Shown here in pieces: positions 20,057 through 31,308 of a stretch of 64,000 nucleotides of DNA. Location of the stretch: contig NC_090612.1 of assembly GCF_004359215.1 (NCBI RefSeq), positions 1,068,187 through 1,132,186 on the forward strand, in the 5' to 3' direction. The position numbers and the translations under genes were made by a program. The notes beneath the pieces are model-generated. The model ran no database searches. It was not told the origin of the DNA and saw only the letters and a list, made by a program, of their open reading frames with translations. Source of the DNA: Bremia lactucae (taxonomy: Eukaryota; Oomycota; Peronosporomycetes; Peronosporales; Peronosporaceae). The stretch's first letter is position 1; the number at the start of each line of letters is the position of its first letter.

Positions 20057-20253
20057 TGAGCGTTTTGCTCTTTGCATCAGCGCAACTTTTAACAGGTGAT
20101 TTGACAGAGGCTTTCAGTGCATTTTTAGTGAATTTGATGTGTGCATGCATCACGCATCCTTTTTGGCGCATTAAAATGTCTGGTCTTCAGTAAGCATGTT
20201 CGATATTAAAGATTGGCCTCACGTCTAACGGAGTTTAGACCGGATTTTATCGC
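20057..20253. terminator. Shared 3' intergenic region of convergent genes
   Basis: 197 bp between the AMMECR1-domain stop codon and the kinesin stop codon on the opposite strand. Both transcripts must be 3'-processed here, so their untranslated regions may overlap. No clear polyadenylation signal was assigned. Confidence 0.4.
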
Positions 20254-23200
20254 CTACTTTCGCGCTTCGGTGTTCAGCTGGGCTAGTCGCTCCCTGTAGT
20301 CGTCGTGGACCTGCTTGATAAGGCTCTCGCCGCCAAGAAGCGGGTCGTAATTGGCATGATCATCTCCTTGCCGATGTATCAGATGAACGCTGTCTCCAAG
20401 CTTAATACCTTGAATCTCAGCCTTCGCTGAATTTTCGTATTCAACTCCCTTCTCACTGCGAGCTGAAGCGGCTGCATGATGACGCTTGCTCTTGGCCGAG
20501 GCTGTATATTGACCTGCAAGGCGTGAGTAGACATCACCTTGCGGAGGAGGAGGGGGTATCAAGCCACAGGAATTACTTTCGTAACCGGCGGGTTCATTTT
20601 CATCACTACTGTAGTCCCGGTGGCGGTCTGTCGTGACATAAGACATGTGTTGCCGCAAACTGGAAGAGCTTAGATAATCTGCCTCATTCTCTCGTCTTAA
20701 ATGAGAAAGCACCTCCAAACCTGAATTGCTTTTAATAGAAGGATTTTTGAATGCCTCAGCCGTGAGGACGTGCTGATCTGACGGAGTATTAGAAGACCTA
20801 GACAGTCTATTGTGTCCCTTATCTTTTAATCGCCGCGTTCGATTACGCTCCGTACGGCTTTGCAGAATTTCTCGCTTTGACGCACTTTCTCGTATGCGAT
20901 TCTTGTGAATGCCCGTGAAGTTCGTCGGATTGGACAGTCGAGAAAATATGGATTTTGATACTGAGGAGTCGTCGCTTCCAACTCGCGGTGAGCCCGCATC
21001 GTACAATCCATTATTATCGTCAACTTTGCCACTCTGACGTGGGCCTCGTCCCTTTCGCGTATTCATCAATGCATGCTCCGTGCTGCTATCAACATTTTCA
21101 AGCTTCATTCTTAAGTGATGGCGACTATTTCTTGGACGGGAGAAGTCGTCATCACCACTTTGCATCAAAACGTCGTCACTGTCATTGTTTTTATCCTCCT
21201 GATCATTTATTCCCATATCTTCATCATCGTCAATCTCGTTGGCCGGGCTCGGTATGGCTGCAAATTTGGTCCCTGAGCACGATGAAGCAGGCATTCTTGA
21301 AGGCCTTGGTCTCTGGCTAGCGCCAACAGCAACTGCGCTAAGCTTCTTAAGCTTAGATTCCAGATATCTTATGCGCTCTTTACTTGCGAAAAGATCCTGC
21401 TGTTCCTGTTCAAGCTGGTCTTTCAATCTTTGGTGTTCTTCTTCTCTCGTGAATGATAGCTTTTCCAGCTCTTCGCACTTTCGTTTAAGGACTACATTTC
21501 GCTCTTTGGATACAGACAGCAATACACGTGTACGATCATCGAGCGCATCGTTTGTAGGCGAAAAATTGTTTAAGTGTTCTCCACTTACCACACGCTGCAA
21601 CGACTCTTCGTAACTTTGCTTGATTTGCACCATTTTCTCCCGCTCTTGCTCTAAGAGACGTACAATTTCTTCCATTTCCACTTGCTGTTTGGCTAGCTCT
21701 TGCTCTTTCATCTGTTGTTGCTTCTTCTCTTCAACCGCCATACTAAACAGTATATTTAAAAGCGTTCGGGCCTCTGGCAACGACTGTGTCTTCTCAATTT
21801 TTGCAAGAGCATTACCTGCATTGGCAGTCTGTGCATCAATTGCAATCTCAGAAATCTTCTCCTCTTTGTACTCCAACTGGGCCTGACATGCCTCAATACG
21901 CTCTTCTAAGTCGTAAAGCAACTGCTCTTCAGCAGAATTCAGCTCTTGCTGCCGCCCACTTTCATTTGGCGTGGGATGTAAATTCTTCAAAAATGGTGAG
22001 GTCAAGACATCTCGTATATTCGACTGAGACAATATTGATTTTTTTACCTCCTTCTCCAACTTGTCACGCTGGGTATACAGCGCTTCCATTTGCTTCACTA
22101 CAGCTTCTCGTTCCATCTGCAGCTGCTCTAGTTTTCGCTGTTCCTCGGCACGTTTCATCACTTCTTCCGACATCCATCTTGCATCACGTTCGAATTGATG
22201 AGTGGCGGTGTTTTTCTTGCGACCATATTTCGAATTCATTTTTCTCGCCTGGACGGTCAGTTGTTGCTGTTGTTTCAGACGTTGCTTTGCTAACGATACT
22301 TCTTCCATCTTTCGCTTAAGCACCCGCTCTTGGGCATCCTTTTCAGACCCCAACTTCAAAATTTGCTGCTTGTCACGCTGCTGACATCGCTTTAGATTCA
22401 TAATCTCGCGACGCCGTTGTTTGGCCTCTTCTTCATACCGCTTTCTTTCTTCTTGCATTTTCTTCACAAGATCCACTTTTTGCCGCTTCATGTTGCTAAT
22501 CTCTGAGTTCAGTACACGCAATTGCATCTCATTTTTTTTCTTTTGGGCCATGAAGCGATTTATGTCATTTTGCTTTTTTTGCAAACCGTCAATCTCGTCC
22601 TCCTTCACCCTAAGGTCTCGCGATAATTTTGCGAGAAGCTTATTTCCGCCAGACGTGTCACCTTCACAAGCAGCCTTTTTTTCAATCTGCTGGATTTCTC
22701 CAACAAGGCGGTCACGGTCTACTTGAGCAGTGTGAACCTCTGCAACCATTTTTGCCATCTTTTGCTCATAGAAGCTTTTCATTCTATCATAGTTTTCTTG
22801 CGCCTGACGAATATTTAGTACTAATTGCTCCTTCAAAGAAATATCATGAGCGAGGTCCTGAACCGACTCTCCAAGGTGGCGTTGACGTCGCTGGAAGACG
22901 CGCATACGATCGACTTCCTCCTCATTATCGTCTTCAATCTCCATGCCGTCTGCTATAACTTCGCCATCAGCTCCAATCTCGACACTGTCAACGTCAATTT
23001 CATCACCACTCTCTTCTTCTTTCAATTTATTCAGTAAAGCCGTTTCTCTTTCAATTTCTTTCTCAACTCTTTCCAGCAATTCGTTTCCCACCTTTGCATC
23101 AACCTCAGCCAGTGAAGGTGAAGCAAATGTAGAAGTTGAGAATCCCAAAGTCTCACATACGCCACTTTTGCCAGAATAATTTATCATGGCATTGTCACGC

Positions 23201-24714
23201 TCATACTCGGCTACGCGAAGCTTTTCTTGAAGATCAGAAATCGTTCGCAGCTGGTCTTTCAGAACATTCGTTTTGAATGTTTTCTCCTCTGGCAGTGCAG
23301 AGATTTCACTCTCATTCTCCTCAATACATAGCCTCAAGTAGTCGCGTTCAGCTTGTGCTGTGATCATTTCCTCTTTCAAATGATCAAGTTGACTCTTACC
23401 ACGCTTAAGTTCGGCTGTCAGTCGAGCCACTTCATTTTCAGCATTTTCTGTGCGACTTTGAAGATTGCTAAACGATTCAAAGTCGCTTGACATGCCAATG
23501 AAATTTGTACCTACAGTTGCCATCTTGAGTTCGCTGTCAGAAAGTCCTGGATTTCGAAGGCGGTGCACTTCCATTTGAAGCGACTGTACCTGGCGGCGAA
23601 GCTCTATCGTCATTGCCGAGGCTTCGTCACGATTGACTATGGGCTTATTCTGAATGTTTCTGGCTCGATTTGCATACTTGAGTGCATTTAATGTCTCTTC
23701 AAAATTTACATCTGCTGGACTCACACATGTCAGCATAAGCGTTCGACTATTCCCTCCCAGCGAGTCTTGCAGCATCCTTGTCAATTTAGAATCGCGGTAA
23801 GGAATATGGACCTTGCCTCGCTTTTTGTCGTCTCCCAGTGCACTAATTACATTTCCAAGGGCAAGAAGTCCCTTGTTAATGTCAATTCCTTCTTTTAAAC
23901 GCTTGCCCTCTGCTTGCGTCCGCTTCTGACGCTCTGACCCGGCCAAATCTACAAAGTTAAAGTACGAGCTTCTAGTTTCGTAACCACCTTCATCCATGGG
24001 CTGGCCAGTAATATGGGGATCACCAATAGGAATATGCTGCACCATTGAGACAGTAAATATAGCATGGGAACGACTAGAGTGCGCATTCATGAGCGTGCTG
24101 CCTGTCGTACGACAAAGCGTGCCTCCTTCTAATAGCCGCATGCACTCGACAGAGTCAAGAACTTCAATCTCGGACGCTCCAGTGACCTGTACTTCTCCAT
24201 TTTCTGCCTCACGAAGACTTACTTTACTATCCCCCGATGAATCTTCAAGCGTCATAAGCAGATCATGTATTTCTTCTCCATAGATTTCAAGAAAGCGAAT
24301 ACTAAGCTTTGCCGCATAGTGCGTATTATTTTGTTTTTTTGCTTTAATTTGATCGAACATGTAGGTGATGACGCGCGGAATAATACCGTAGTCTTCCGGC
24401 GAGATATGCACGGAGCTGCCACTGCCCATTGTATATGTTTTCCCAGATCCTGTCTGACCATAAGCAAATATTGTCGAGTTGTATCCCTCGAACGTGGCGC
24501 GAATGAGCGGGTCTACGCAACCCCAAATGTCGCTCTGCTGCGCGAACTGGCCAAAAACGTAGTCGTACGTGAAGGCACGGTTCTTACCCATGACAATCTG
24601 GTTTTCATCCTTTAAAACGGAAATGCACTCATCGCATCGTTCTACCTTTTCACGATCAATAAGAGGACGAATTCGCACTGCCACGCGCACAGACGCTGCA
24701 TCGTCGTCCGCCAT
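20254..24714 (-). CDS. Kinesin-4 family motor protein (KIF4/chromokinesin-like)
   Basis: Single frame of 1486 codons starting at the ATG at 24714 (MADDDAASVRVAVRIRP). The N-terminal motor (about 1-370) has the P-loop GQTGSGKT at 86-93, switch I NAHSSRSH, switch II DLAGSER, and the neck-proximal KYANRARNIQNKP. Long coiled coil covers about 400-1130, with the kinesin-4-typical basic block (NMKRQKVDLVKKM... RREIMNLKR). The tail is low-complexity, with acidic and Ser/Arg stretches; I do not see the Cys-rich motif of animal KIF4. Expected role: plus-end-directed microtubule motor acting on chromosomes or the spindle midzone, or in the flagellum as for KIF21/KIF7-type members. Family assignment is firm, subfamily less so. 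Several substantial opposite-strand ORFs over the coil are shadows. Confidence 0.95.
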   Translation of the reverse strand: MADDDAASVRVAVRIRPLIDREKVERCDECISVLKDENQIVMGKNRAFTYDYVFGQFAQQSDIWGCVDPLIRATFEGYNSTIFAYGQTGSGKTYTMGSGSSVHISPEDYGIIPRVITYMFDQIKAKKQNNTHYAAKLSIRFLEIYGEEIHDLLMTLEDSSGDSKVSLREAENGEVQVTGASEIEVLDSVECMRLLEGGTLCRTTGSTLMNAHSSRSHAIFTVSMVQHIPIGDPHITGQPMDEGGYETRSSYFNFVDLAGSERQKRTQAEGKRLKEGIDINKGLLALGNVISALGDDKKRGKVHIPYRDSKLTRMLQDSLGGNSRTLMLTCVSPADVNFEETLNALKYANRARNIQNKPIVNRDEASAMTIELRRQVQSLQMEVHRLRNPGLSDSELKMATVGTNFIGMSSDFESFSNLQSRTENAENEVARLTAELKRGKSQLDHLKEEMITAQAERDYLRLCIEENESEISALPEEKTFKTNVLKDQLRTISDLQEKLRVAEYERDNAMINYSGKSGVCETLGFSTSTFASPSLAEVDAKVGNELLERVEKEIERETALLNKLKEEESGDEIDVDSVEIGADGEVIADGMEIEDDNEEEVDRMRVFQRRQRHLGESVQDLAHDISLKEQLVLNIRQAQENYDRMKSFYEQKMAKMVAEVHTAQVDRDRLVGEIQQIEKKAACEGDTSGGNKLLAKLSRDLRVKEDEIDGLQKKQNDINRFMAQKKKNEMQLRVLNSEISNMKRQKVDLVKKMQEERKRYEEEAKQRRREIMNLKRCQQRDKQQILKLGSEKDAQERVLKRKMEEVSLAKQRLKQQQQLTVQARKMNSKYGRKKNTATHQFERDARWMSEEVMKRAEEQRKLEQLQMEREAVVKQMEALYTQRDKLEKEVKKSILSQSNIRDVLTSPFLKNLHPTPNESGRQQELNSAEEQLLYDLEERIEACQAQLEYKEEKISEIAIDAQTANAGNALAKIEKTQSLPEARTLLNILFSMAVEEKKQQQMKEQELAKQQVEMEEIVRLLEQEREKMVQIKQSYEESLQRVVSGEHLNNFSPTNDALDDRTRVLLSVSKERNVVLKRKCEELEKLSFTREEEHQRLKDQLEQEQQDLFASKERIRYLESKLKKLSAVAVGASQRPRPSRMPASSCSGTKFAAIPSPANEIDDDEDMGINDQEDKNNDSDDVLMQSGDDDFSRPRNSRHHLRMKLENVDSSTEHALMNTRKGRGPRQSGKVDDNNGLYDAGSPRVGSDDSSVSKSIFSRLSNPTNFTGIHKNRIRESASKREILQSRTERNRTRRLKDKGHNRLSRSSNTPSDQHVLTAEAFKNPSIKSNSGLEVLSHLRRENEADYLSSSSLRQHMSYVTTDRHRDYSSDENEPAGYESNSCGLIPPPPPQGDVYSRLAGQYTASAKSKRHHAAASARSEKGVEYENSAKAEIQGIKLGDSVHLIHRQGDDHANYDPLLGGESLIKQVHDDYRERLAQLNTEARK

Positions 24715-25027
24715 TCTTGCGAAGGATGACAGAAGGCAGAACTTAATATCATATCATTTCAATGTCGCATGTATGTTAGACGAAAGTTGTTTTAGCGCAG
24801 GTTCACTATTTCAAAAGACTCAGAATTTATCCATTAAAACGTTATAGCCCTTTATATATTATATGAAACGATAATATCACCTCGGCAATAGTACAAGTTT
24901 AAAAACCTCTCATTATATATACTTTACAACGTTTTGTGGTCCCGGTATTTTACAAATTTATAGACCTCATTTTTTGGTACTTTATAGTTTTTTTGTGGTC
25001 CCTGGGTTTTTTATAGCTAATAAAATC
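24715..25027. other. Kinesin upstream region, AT-rich
   Basis: Contains T-rich stretches and three repeated 'tggtccc' blocks (24940-25010) next to the transposase remnant. These may belong to that element's end. No gene seen. Confidence 0.4.
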
Positions 25028-26340
25028 TTATACTCTTGAGCTCCGCGAGAAGTAGAGAATTATTCTTATTTTATCCTTCATTTTGCGCACCGCTGCCAAA
25101 TTTTCCGTCTGATCGCTTTCTTGTTTAAGCCAGAAAAGTTCCAATGTTTCCAGGGTGGCCAATGCATGGACTGTCTTGACAATTGGAAATTCCCCGCTAT
25201 CGTCGTCCAGGTCAGCATTGTCTTCAGTGTTCTCTTCCACTTCTCTCACTGATAGGATAATTTCCTGGTCAGAGGGTACGTAGGTGATAAATCTTCTTCT
25301 GGATTATTAATAAGTTGCGAATATCCATTGGATTTTTCTGTATCGCACAGAGCGGACCTGTTCTTCGAATTGCGCAATGATCGCTGCACCCGGCTCAACC
25401 ATTGCTACTGTGACAGCCTGTGCCAGCGCTGCCGAAGTTCGTATTTTGCAATGGGCAAAGCAGTTTGCAATGGTTTCAACCTTAACATAGGAATTCAACG
25501 AGGCGACAGCGAGCTCGATTCCTTGAAAACAGAAATTCTTCGGGCGCAACATTTCCCGCCTCAATGCCCTCCAAAATCTTTGCATTGAACCGACGGCGAT
25601 AATACGCCTTAAAGTTCCTAATGATACCGGCGTCGCAAGGTTAAAGCTTGGAGGTCGTATTCGGTGGTAGATAATAAACCCTAGTGCTCCTCAAAGGAGG
25701 AAGGTCGTCCACAATAATGTGGGCGGTGCAGTTATCCATGATCAGTAGCACTATCGCCCCGCCATTTTACTGTCAAACCACTTGAGCCATTCCAAAAAAA
25801 TACTTAGGTCATCCAGGCCTTGCTATTTGCGCGGTATTTGCAGCCAAGATTGTTGCGGTTGATGTTTTTAAAGCAGCGCGGATTAGGAACTTCCGGATTA
25901 TCCACAAGGGCAACTTGTCCGAGCCACTGTCATTGCAGCAGACGACGGCAGTAAGGCATTTCTTGCTTTGCTTCCGTCCCTCAAGTTGCATTGTCGCACG
26001 AGTTGTTTTCCGAAGTTAGGCTTTATGTTTGAGGTTCGAAAACGCCGACTACGGTCAAAGAAGCTCACCTGCATTCTATAAAATAAGCCTGTTTCGTCCA
26101 TGTTGTAAACATCTTCCCACTCAAACTGGTCGAGAATTTCGCAAAGTCCAGGCCGCGCATCGGCAATGAGGGCCATGTCCAAAGAACAGCTCTCATGAAA
26201 TCGGCGGTAGGACTTGATGCCATAACGCGCCTTGAAACGGTCGAGCTACCCATTCGAGAATTCAAACATGCTTACTTCAGGGTAGAGCTCGGCGAGAAAA
26301 ATGGCCCTCTCGACATCAGGAGCTCTCCGATCATGCTGAC
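25028..26340 (-). pseudogene. Pogo/Tigger-like DDE transposase remnant
   Basis: Minus-strand fragments in several frames line up with the pogo superfamily. From N to C: part of a CENPB-type helix-turn-helix (FSNGWLDRFKARYGIKSYRR, about 26265-26205), first catalytic Asp in VYNMDETGLFYRMQ (about 26130-26070), SDKLPLWII (about 25930), second Asp in IMDNCTAH and VDDLPPLRSTRVYYLPPNTT (about 25745-25670), third Asp in PCDAGIIRNFK (about 25640-25610), and the downstream HCKIRT block (about 25460). A TAA interrupts just before PCDAG, and frameshifts split the rest. The N-terminal part of the DNA-binding domain is missing; the element stops about 35 bp before a Gypsy LTR. Acidic C-terminal tail at 25249-25028. 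Confidence 0.8.
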
Positions 26341-26374
26341 CTGAGCTTGGTTTTAATAAACATCATTCGAAGAG

Positions 26375-26814
26375 TGTAACGGGGCACTGTCGACTTGTAC
26401 TGCCCTTCAGTACAAGTCCACTTCGCACTGCCTCAGTGCGAGTGGTGTCTCACGTCACTTCACGTACATTAGTACGTGCAGAGAAAGACTCTTTTTAAGC
26501 ACTTGCTTCAAAGAGGGTTAAAGATAGCTGTATTTTATATAATTAAGTTCTTCTGTTTCTATCTATTTGATACTAACTTAATTATAAACTAATACAAAAC
26601 ATGTAATAAAGTCTTATCTGTCTCTCTCTTTGCGCGCGCCAGCGCTGACTGGACCGCGGGGAAAGTAGATATAATGGTCTAGATCTATCAATGTATAAGC
26701 TCTTACAACATTACCAAGTAAAGAAATATTCTCCAAATATTCTCTACCTTTTAGATAATATATTAATTAACAACCTTTAAGTATTAATTTCATGTAACGA
26801 TACACCCCGTTACA
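26375..26814 (-). mobile_element. Ty3/Gypsy family-2 LTR (3' LTR, copy 1)
   Basis: 440 bp, TGTAACGGGG ends on both strands. On the minus strand it is preceded by the polypurine tract GAGGGAGGGGTGA (+ 26815-26828), so the element body lies at higher coordinates. Confidence 0.9.
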
Positions 26815-26948
26815 TCACCCCTCCCTCAAAAAAGGACATTCACTCTGTATGTTATTGGATAGAGTGGTCACTATAGGACCACTTGATTAAAAACGAGGTT
26901 GATTGGTCCGAACCATCCTTTTAATTTCTATCGCATGGTTATAAGTCC

Positions 26949-28508
26949 ATGCGGTATGCGAATAGTGCGGCGCCTACGGCTGCGGTTCATGCAGCCAATG
27001 GCGACCCATTATTGTCTCTTGTGGTAGACGTTCCGTCTGCCGTAGTATCGTCTTCTCCTGCAACTCTAAATGTTGCGGGTGCACATGGTGGGTCACCACG
27101 TGAACGCGACTCCTCTTTGGAGATTGACTATGAGTGCGAGTCGGACAAAATGGCCGACTCGTGAAGAACAGAACAGTCGCCTTATCATCGCCAGGCGGCT
27201 GGCTATGATCCTTCGAATGAGGGGGCTGAATCGGATAGACGTGCTGGTAGCATTCGCTACAGCATATTTGGCTCCGACGATGAGGATGATTCCTCAACGC
27301 CAGCATTTGTCTCCCGTGCGTCTCCCGCACACATTTCTATGCGTGGTGATGACGATGGCGTAAGCCATCGTAATAAAAGCGCTTCAGTGGGTACCACTCA
27401 GGGGAGTGAAGACAATAAATGTCTTGTCTTCGAGAAGAAGCCGTGGCTTTAGCCCGAACGGCTAATCAATAGCTTGTCTGGAGAGACTACTCCTCACAAT
27501 AAATATCCCTTATTTATTGTGACAAAGCTACATGGCCTTGATCCCAGCGGGAAAAACTTTCGCGCTGGATAAGATTTTTATCTCGATGCTTTACTTAAGC
27601 ATCGATGGTATAGTGGCAACAACAAGCGAGATAAGGTTTCGCTGATGCAAGCCTGGAGCGCGTTCATTCGCAATGTCAAAGACATTGGACGCGAAGCCTG
27701 GCTTTAAAGTCTTAACGAGATTCGCGTTAAGTTTGAGAAACGATCTCCAACCGGTACAAGGTATAAATTGCATCGGTTGTCTCGTGAGCAGGACTTCCAT
27801 GATTCACATGGGGTGATCCCTGTCCGTGTTGTGTTGACAACACGAAGCGAGTAAAAGGAGATGTCTATTATTTCTTCGCCCTGGGGAAGAGCTCGCACCT
27901 CTATCTAGATGCGCGATGCGATTGACGTTTTGCAATCGATTTACAAGCGCCAGGGGCACGTGTTTTCCGATAAACCTTTTGATCCATCGGATAAGTCTCG
28001 TCATACTGACGGACAAGGCCCTTAACGTCAACAACCAGCTGGGACGCGGCTCCCAGCTGTCATGTGAAGGTGGATAACCGCGCCAGCGAACAAGATAACT
28101 CTTCACTGTCACGGTGGTTTTGAATTCGTTCCACAAGAAAAGGTTGACCACCGTGGGAATGGCGGAGGAGGAAAAATTAGATCCGACCCATGTGTCGGAT
28201 CTAGAGGCGAAGATCGACAAACTCGATCACTTCCTCGATAAATTGGAGGAGGGACTTGATCCTGAGCGCGTAAGCGTCGCTCGTTGGAGCAGACGGTGCA
28301 GGCTCACTATATCGAACGGTTGGAAGACCGTTCGAAGAATGTGTACTCAATGTTGGAGTACGAATGCAAATATCACGCTCTTCGTGATGAGCTGTCGTCC
28401 GCTCATTGCGTTTTCGAGGATCTTCGGACTCGGCATGAGAATCTCCAGATTCAACATGAGAATATGGCTCGTGAGGAAAAATTAATTACACATATTTACT
28501 GTCATTAG
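26949..28508 (+). pseudogene. Family-2 Gypsy antisense ORF (copy 1)
   Basis: Plus-strand reading opposite to pol. ATG at 26949 gives MRYANSAAPTAAVHAANGD, then an acidic/Ser-rich segment (FGSDDEDDSS near 27275), a KPW block (27440), a core with FYLDALLKHRWYSGNN and LMQAWSAFIRNVKDIGREAW (about 27570-27705), KLHRLSRE (27770), a second core (MRDAIDVLQ), and a C-terminal coiled coil (LTHVSDL.AKIDKLDHFLDKLEEG, about 28180-28260, and ERLEDRSKNVYSMLEYE). At least four stops or frameshifts interrupt it. The amino-acid likeness to copy 2 is kept across frame breaks. The C-terminal half overlaps, antisense, the integrase chromodomain. Function unknown. Confidence 0.55.
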
Positions 28509-31106
28509 TAGATTGCAGCTATCAGAAGCCGCTATTGGCATGCTTTGCGGTCGCCCGAATGAACCGCAGCAGCAGCGGAAGACGCTGTCGTTGAACCTGG
28601 GCATCTACCTCCATTTGCCGCTTTTTACATTGTTGGCAATTTTGCTCGGATTATCAAAAGGCGTATTCATTCGTGTTCGACTTCTTTGTTTCCTTCCATA
28701 CATCGTTTGGTCCGTCGGCCAATAAGAATGGGTTGGATTCAATGCCAGAAATCAAAATTGCGCTTGTCGGAGGGCCTGCAGTGGTACTTAATTGCCATCT
28801 TTCGATAGCTCTTGAAAATGGTGGTCAGACCCGTCCTCAAAAGAAACCGCGTACTGATGGTACAGGCGGAGCCGACTGACGTAAACATAGGATGCGTTCG
28901 CATCCTACATGGCAATTCTATTGTGTACGCATTGCCTCTGCGACGCAGTACACGGAAAGACCCAATGCACTTGCGTAGTAATTTACTGCTACCCACATTA
29001 GTGACTACACGCTTAGGTAAGTTTACCGTAGAGAGTAGCACTAGGTCATTAATTTTAAATGAAAGAACATTTGCTCTTCCATGTTTGTCTGCGTTCCGTT
29101 TCTGACGGTCCACTGCGACAGTAATTGAATCCTGTAGGAAACGGATTACTGATTCTCGAGTTAGCAGAAACTCTTCTGCTAACTTATTTGTTTTGTCTTT
29201 TTCAGTACGCTTTGTGCATACTGCCATGAGCTTATTCTTATCTTCGATGTCGATTTCTTCGACATCGACATCACCCGCTTCGTTGTAAACTTCGGCGCGG
29301 GATGAGCATGAGCCAGAATTGGTTTTGCTCGTGCAAGTCCACCCCCTTAAACTAGAGGATCCCTCTAATTGGGTGGGTATGAGAGGATGGCGTAAGCCAT
29401 TCACAAAGAACGGTGTATGCGTTGTAGACGCATGCACCGAATTATTGATGGCGAATTCGACCATCGGAAAAAAATCGCTCCAATTCGGATATGATTGGAC
29501 GTAACCTCGAAGTATCTCTTCGAGGACGCGATTTACGCGTTCTGTTTGACTATCCGTTTCTGGGTGATCGGATGTTGACATAGTCAGCCGTGTTCCGAGA
29601 GATCAGAACACGGATTGCCAGAACTCCGCCGTGAATATCGGATCTCTATCCGAAACCAATTAACGGGGTAACCCATGGGGTTTGAATACCGTGTCGATAA
29701 AGACACGGGCACAACCCGGAGCCGTAATCGACTCTGGTACCGCAGCAAGGTGTACCATGTTGCTGAATATGTCTACAAAACAAGGATTCCATTGTTTTTG
29801 TGGTCGTCTTCGGGAAATTCGAAGACGAAGTCCATAGATACGGACTGCCAACACTCTACCGGAAGTGGTAGAAGTTGAAAAGGTGCACGGGATGAAGGGC
29901 TAGGCTTCACCCGTTGACATGCCTCGCAAGCACGAATGTACTTGCGCACGAGCTGGTACTGGTGGGACCAGTAAAAGTCGCGACTTACCGTGAATTAAGT
30001 TTCCTCACGTCCATGATGCCCACTTGTTGGTTCATCGTGACACTCATACATGATGCGCCAGCGCAAATTATTGTGAGTTGAGACGACGACACGTGCTGTG
30101 TCGCCTGCAACGGCTGTATAATACATTAAGCCGATGCGGGTTGTGTATCGATTGGATAACGATCGATATAGGGCCGGTACATCGTTAAAATATTTATCGA
30201 GTGAATTCATGAGATGAATCAATAAACATAGAAGGTCCTTATCTTCTGTGTAGGCTTTCTTTATGTCATCAACTAAGGTCGATGACGGAACACTCGTAGT
30301 GATTGTTGCAACAGTAAGATTACTTTCACTGTTGGAGTGCACTGCTGACTCGAAATCGGGTCGGCGTGATAACGCATCAGCGACGACATTAAGTCGTCCT
30401 GGTTTATATTACACGGAGAAATTATACTCTGCGAAGAGGGATAGCCACCTCACCAGACTTTGCGAGAGGTGTGTGCTATTTACGGCCGTGTGTAATAACG
30501 CGTGGTCCGTATATACGATGAACAGTCTACCTCCGAGGAGATAGACCCTAAAATTAGCCAGTACATATTTCATGGCAAGGAGTTCCTTGTCATGCACTGG
30601 GAAGTTGCGTTCAGCTGGTTGCAGCTGATGCGATTGGTAACAGACGACGCACTCCGCGCCGTCTGTATCGTATTGCATTAACGCACAGCCGATTGCGAAA
30701 TCGCTGGCGTCTCAGACTACATGGAATGGTCTGTCTTGATCTGCAATCTCCAGGATTGGCGAGTGCATCAAGCTTTGCTTAATACCCTCAAAAGAACGCT
30801 GACAATCATTGTTCCATGACCACTTCACATTTTTCTGAAACAAAGAAGACAGATGCACTAAGATGTACTGTCATTTCGGCATAATCGCGCGAGTACTTGT
30901 GCAAGTACGCCGCTAAACCGAGGAACTCTCTAAGTCCCTTTACGTCGACTGGCACAGGCCAATCGGTGATCGCCTTGATCTTTTCTTGATTTTGCCGTCA
31001 CCCAAGAAGTGGTAATTACCTTGCAGCGAATATACACTTTTGAGATTTGCATACAACTTGTGCTCACGCATAAGTGTAAGAGCCTTTCGGACGTGGGTAC
31101 GATGGG
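27900..31106 (-). pseudogene. Family-2 pol remnant (RT end, RNase H, integrase, chromodomain), copy 1
   Basis: Minus strand. The integrase core is best preserved: 28739-29581 reads MSTSDHPETDSQTERVNRVL (with the catalytic Glu) and MVEFAINNSVHASTTHTPFF; upstream pieces give the zinc-binding region and the FVDIFSNMVHLAAVPES core with stops. RNase H at 30409-30678 has VHDKELLAMKYVLANFRVYL and YTDHALLHTAV. The chromodomain SYLVRWRGYPPSHDSWEPR lies near 28080-28030. Many frameshifts; inactive. Confidence 0.85.
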
Positions 31107-31109
31107 GCG

Positions 31110-31308
31110 CCATACATCGATTGATATTAATAAGTTAAAGTCATTGCATAGAGATCGCTACTTAGGAACTTGATATATTAATAATTTCTACTTTATCCCT
31201 ATACTAAAGACTTAAGTATTAACCTTTAGTAGCTAAGACTTCTTATCTACTTATAACCTTCCACTACATGTCTATGTACGTAAAGTATTTAGGCACCTCG
31301 TGTAACGG
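31110..31308 (+). mobile_element. 3' part of a family-4 LTR
   Basis: Similar to 32320-32510, sharing blocks such as CCTTTAGTAGCTAA and CTACTTRTA followed by CCTTCC, and to 52600-52760 on the other strand. Followed directly by a second LTR start (TGTAACGGGGTACAC). Confidence 0.55.

Larger units (their letters stand above)
26815..31106 (-). mobile_element. Family-2 Ty3/Gypsy element, copy 1, 5'-truncated
   Basis: Body of a minus-strand element: antisense ORF region (26949-28508), chromodomain (about 27960-28220), integrase (28739-29960), RNase H (30409-30700) and part of RT, ending abruptly at 31106 within the RT coding region. The cut was located by comparison with the plus-strand copy at 55260-55290. 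Gag, protease and the 5' LTR are missing. Confidence 0.85.

Noticed and set aside
21239..24615. Plus-strand ORFs of up to 177 codons inside the kinesin gene
   Set aside because: Ser/Phe/Cys-rich shadows of a Glu/Lys/Arg-rich coiled coil on the opposite strand; the minus frame is the conserved one.
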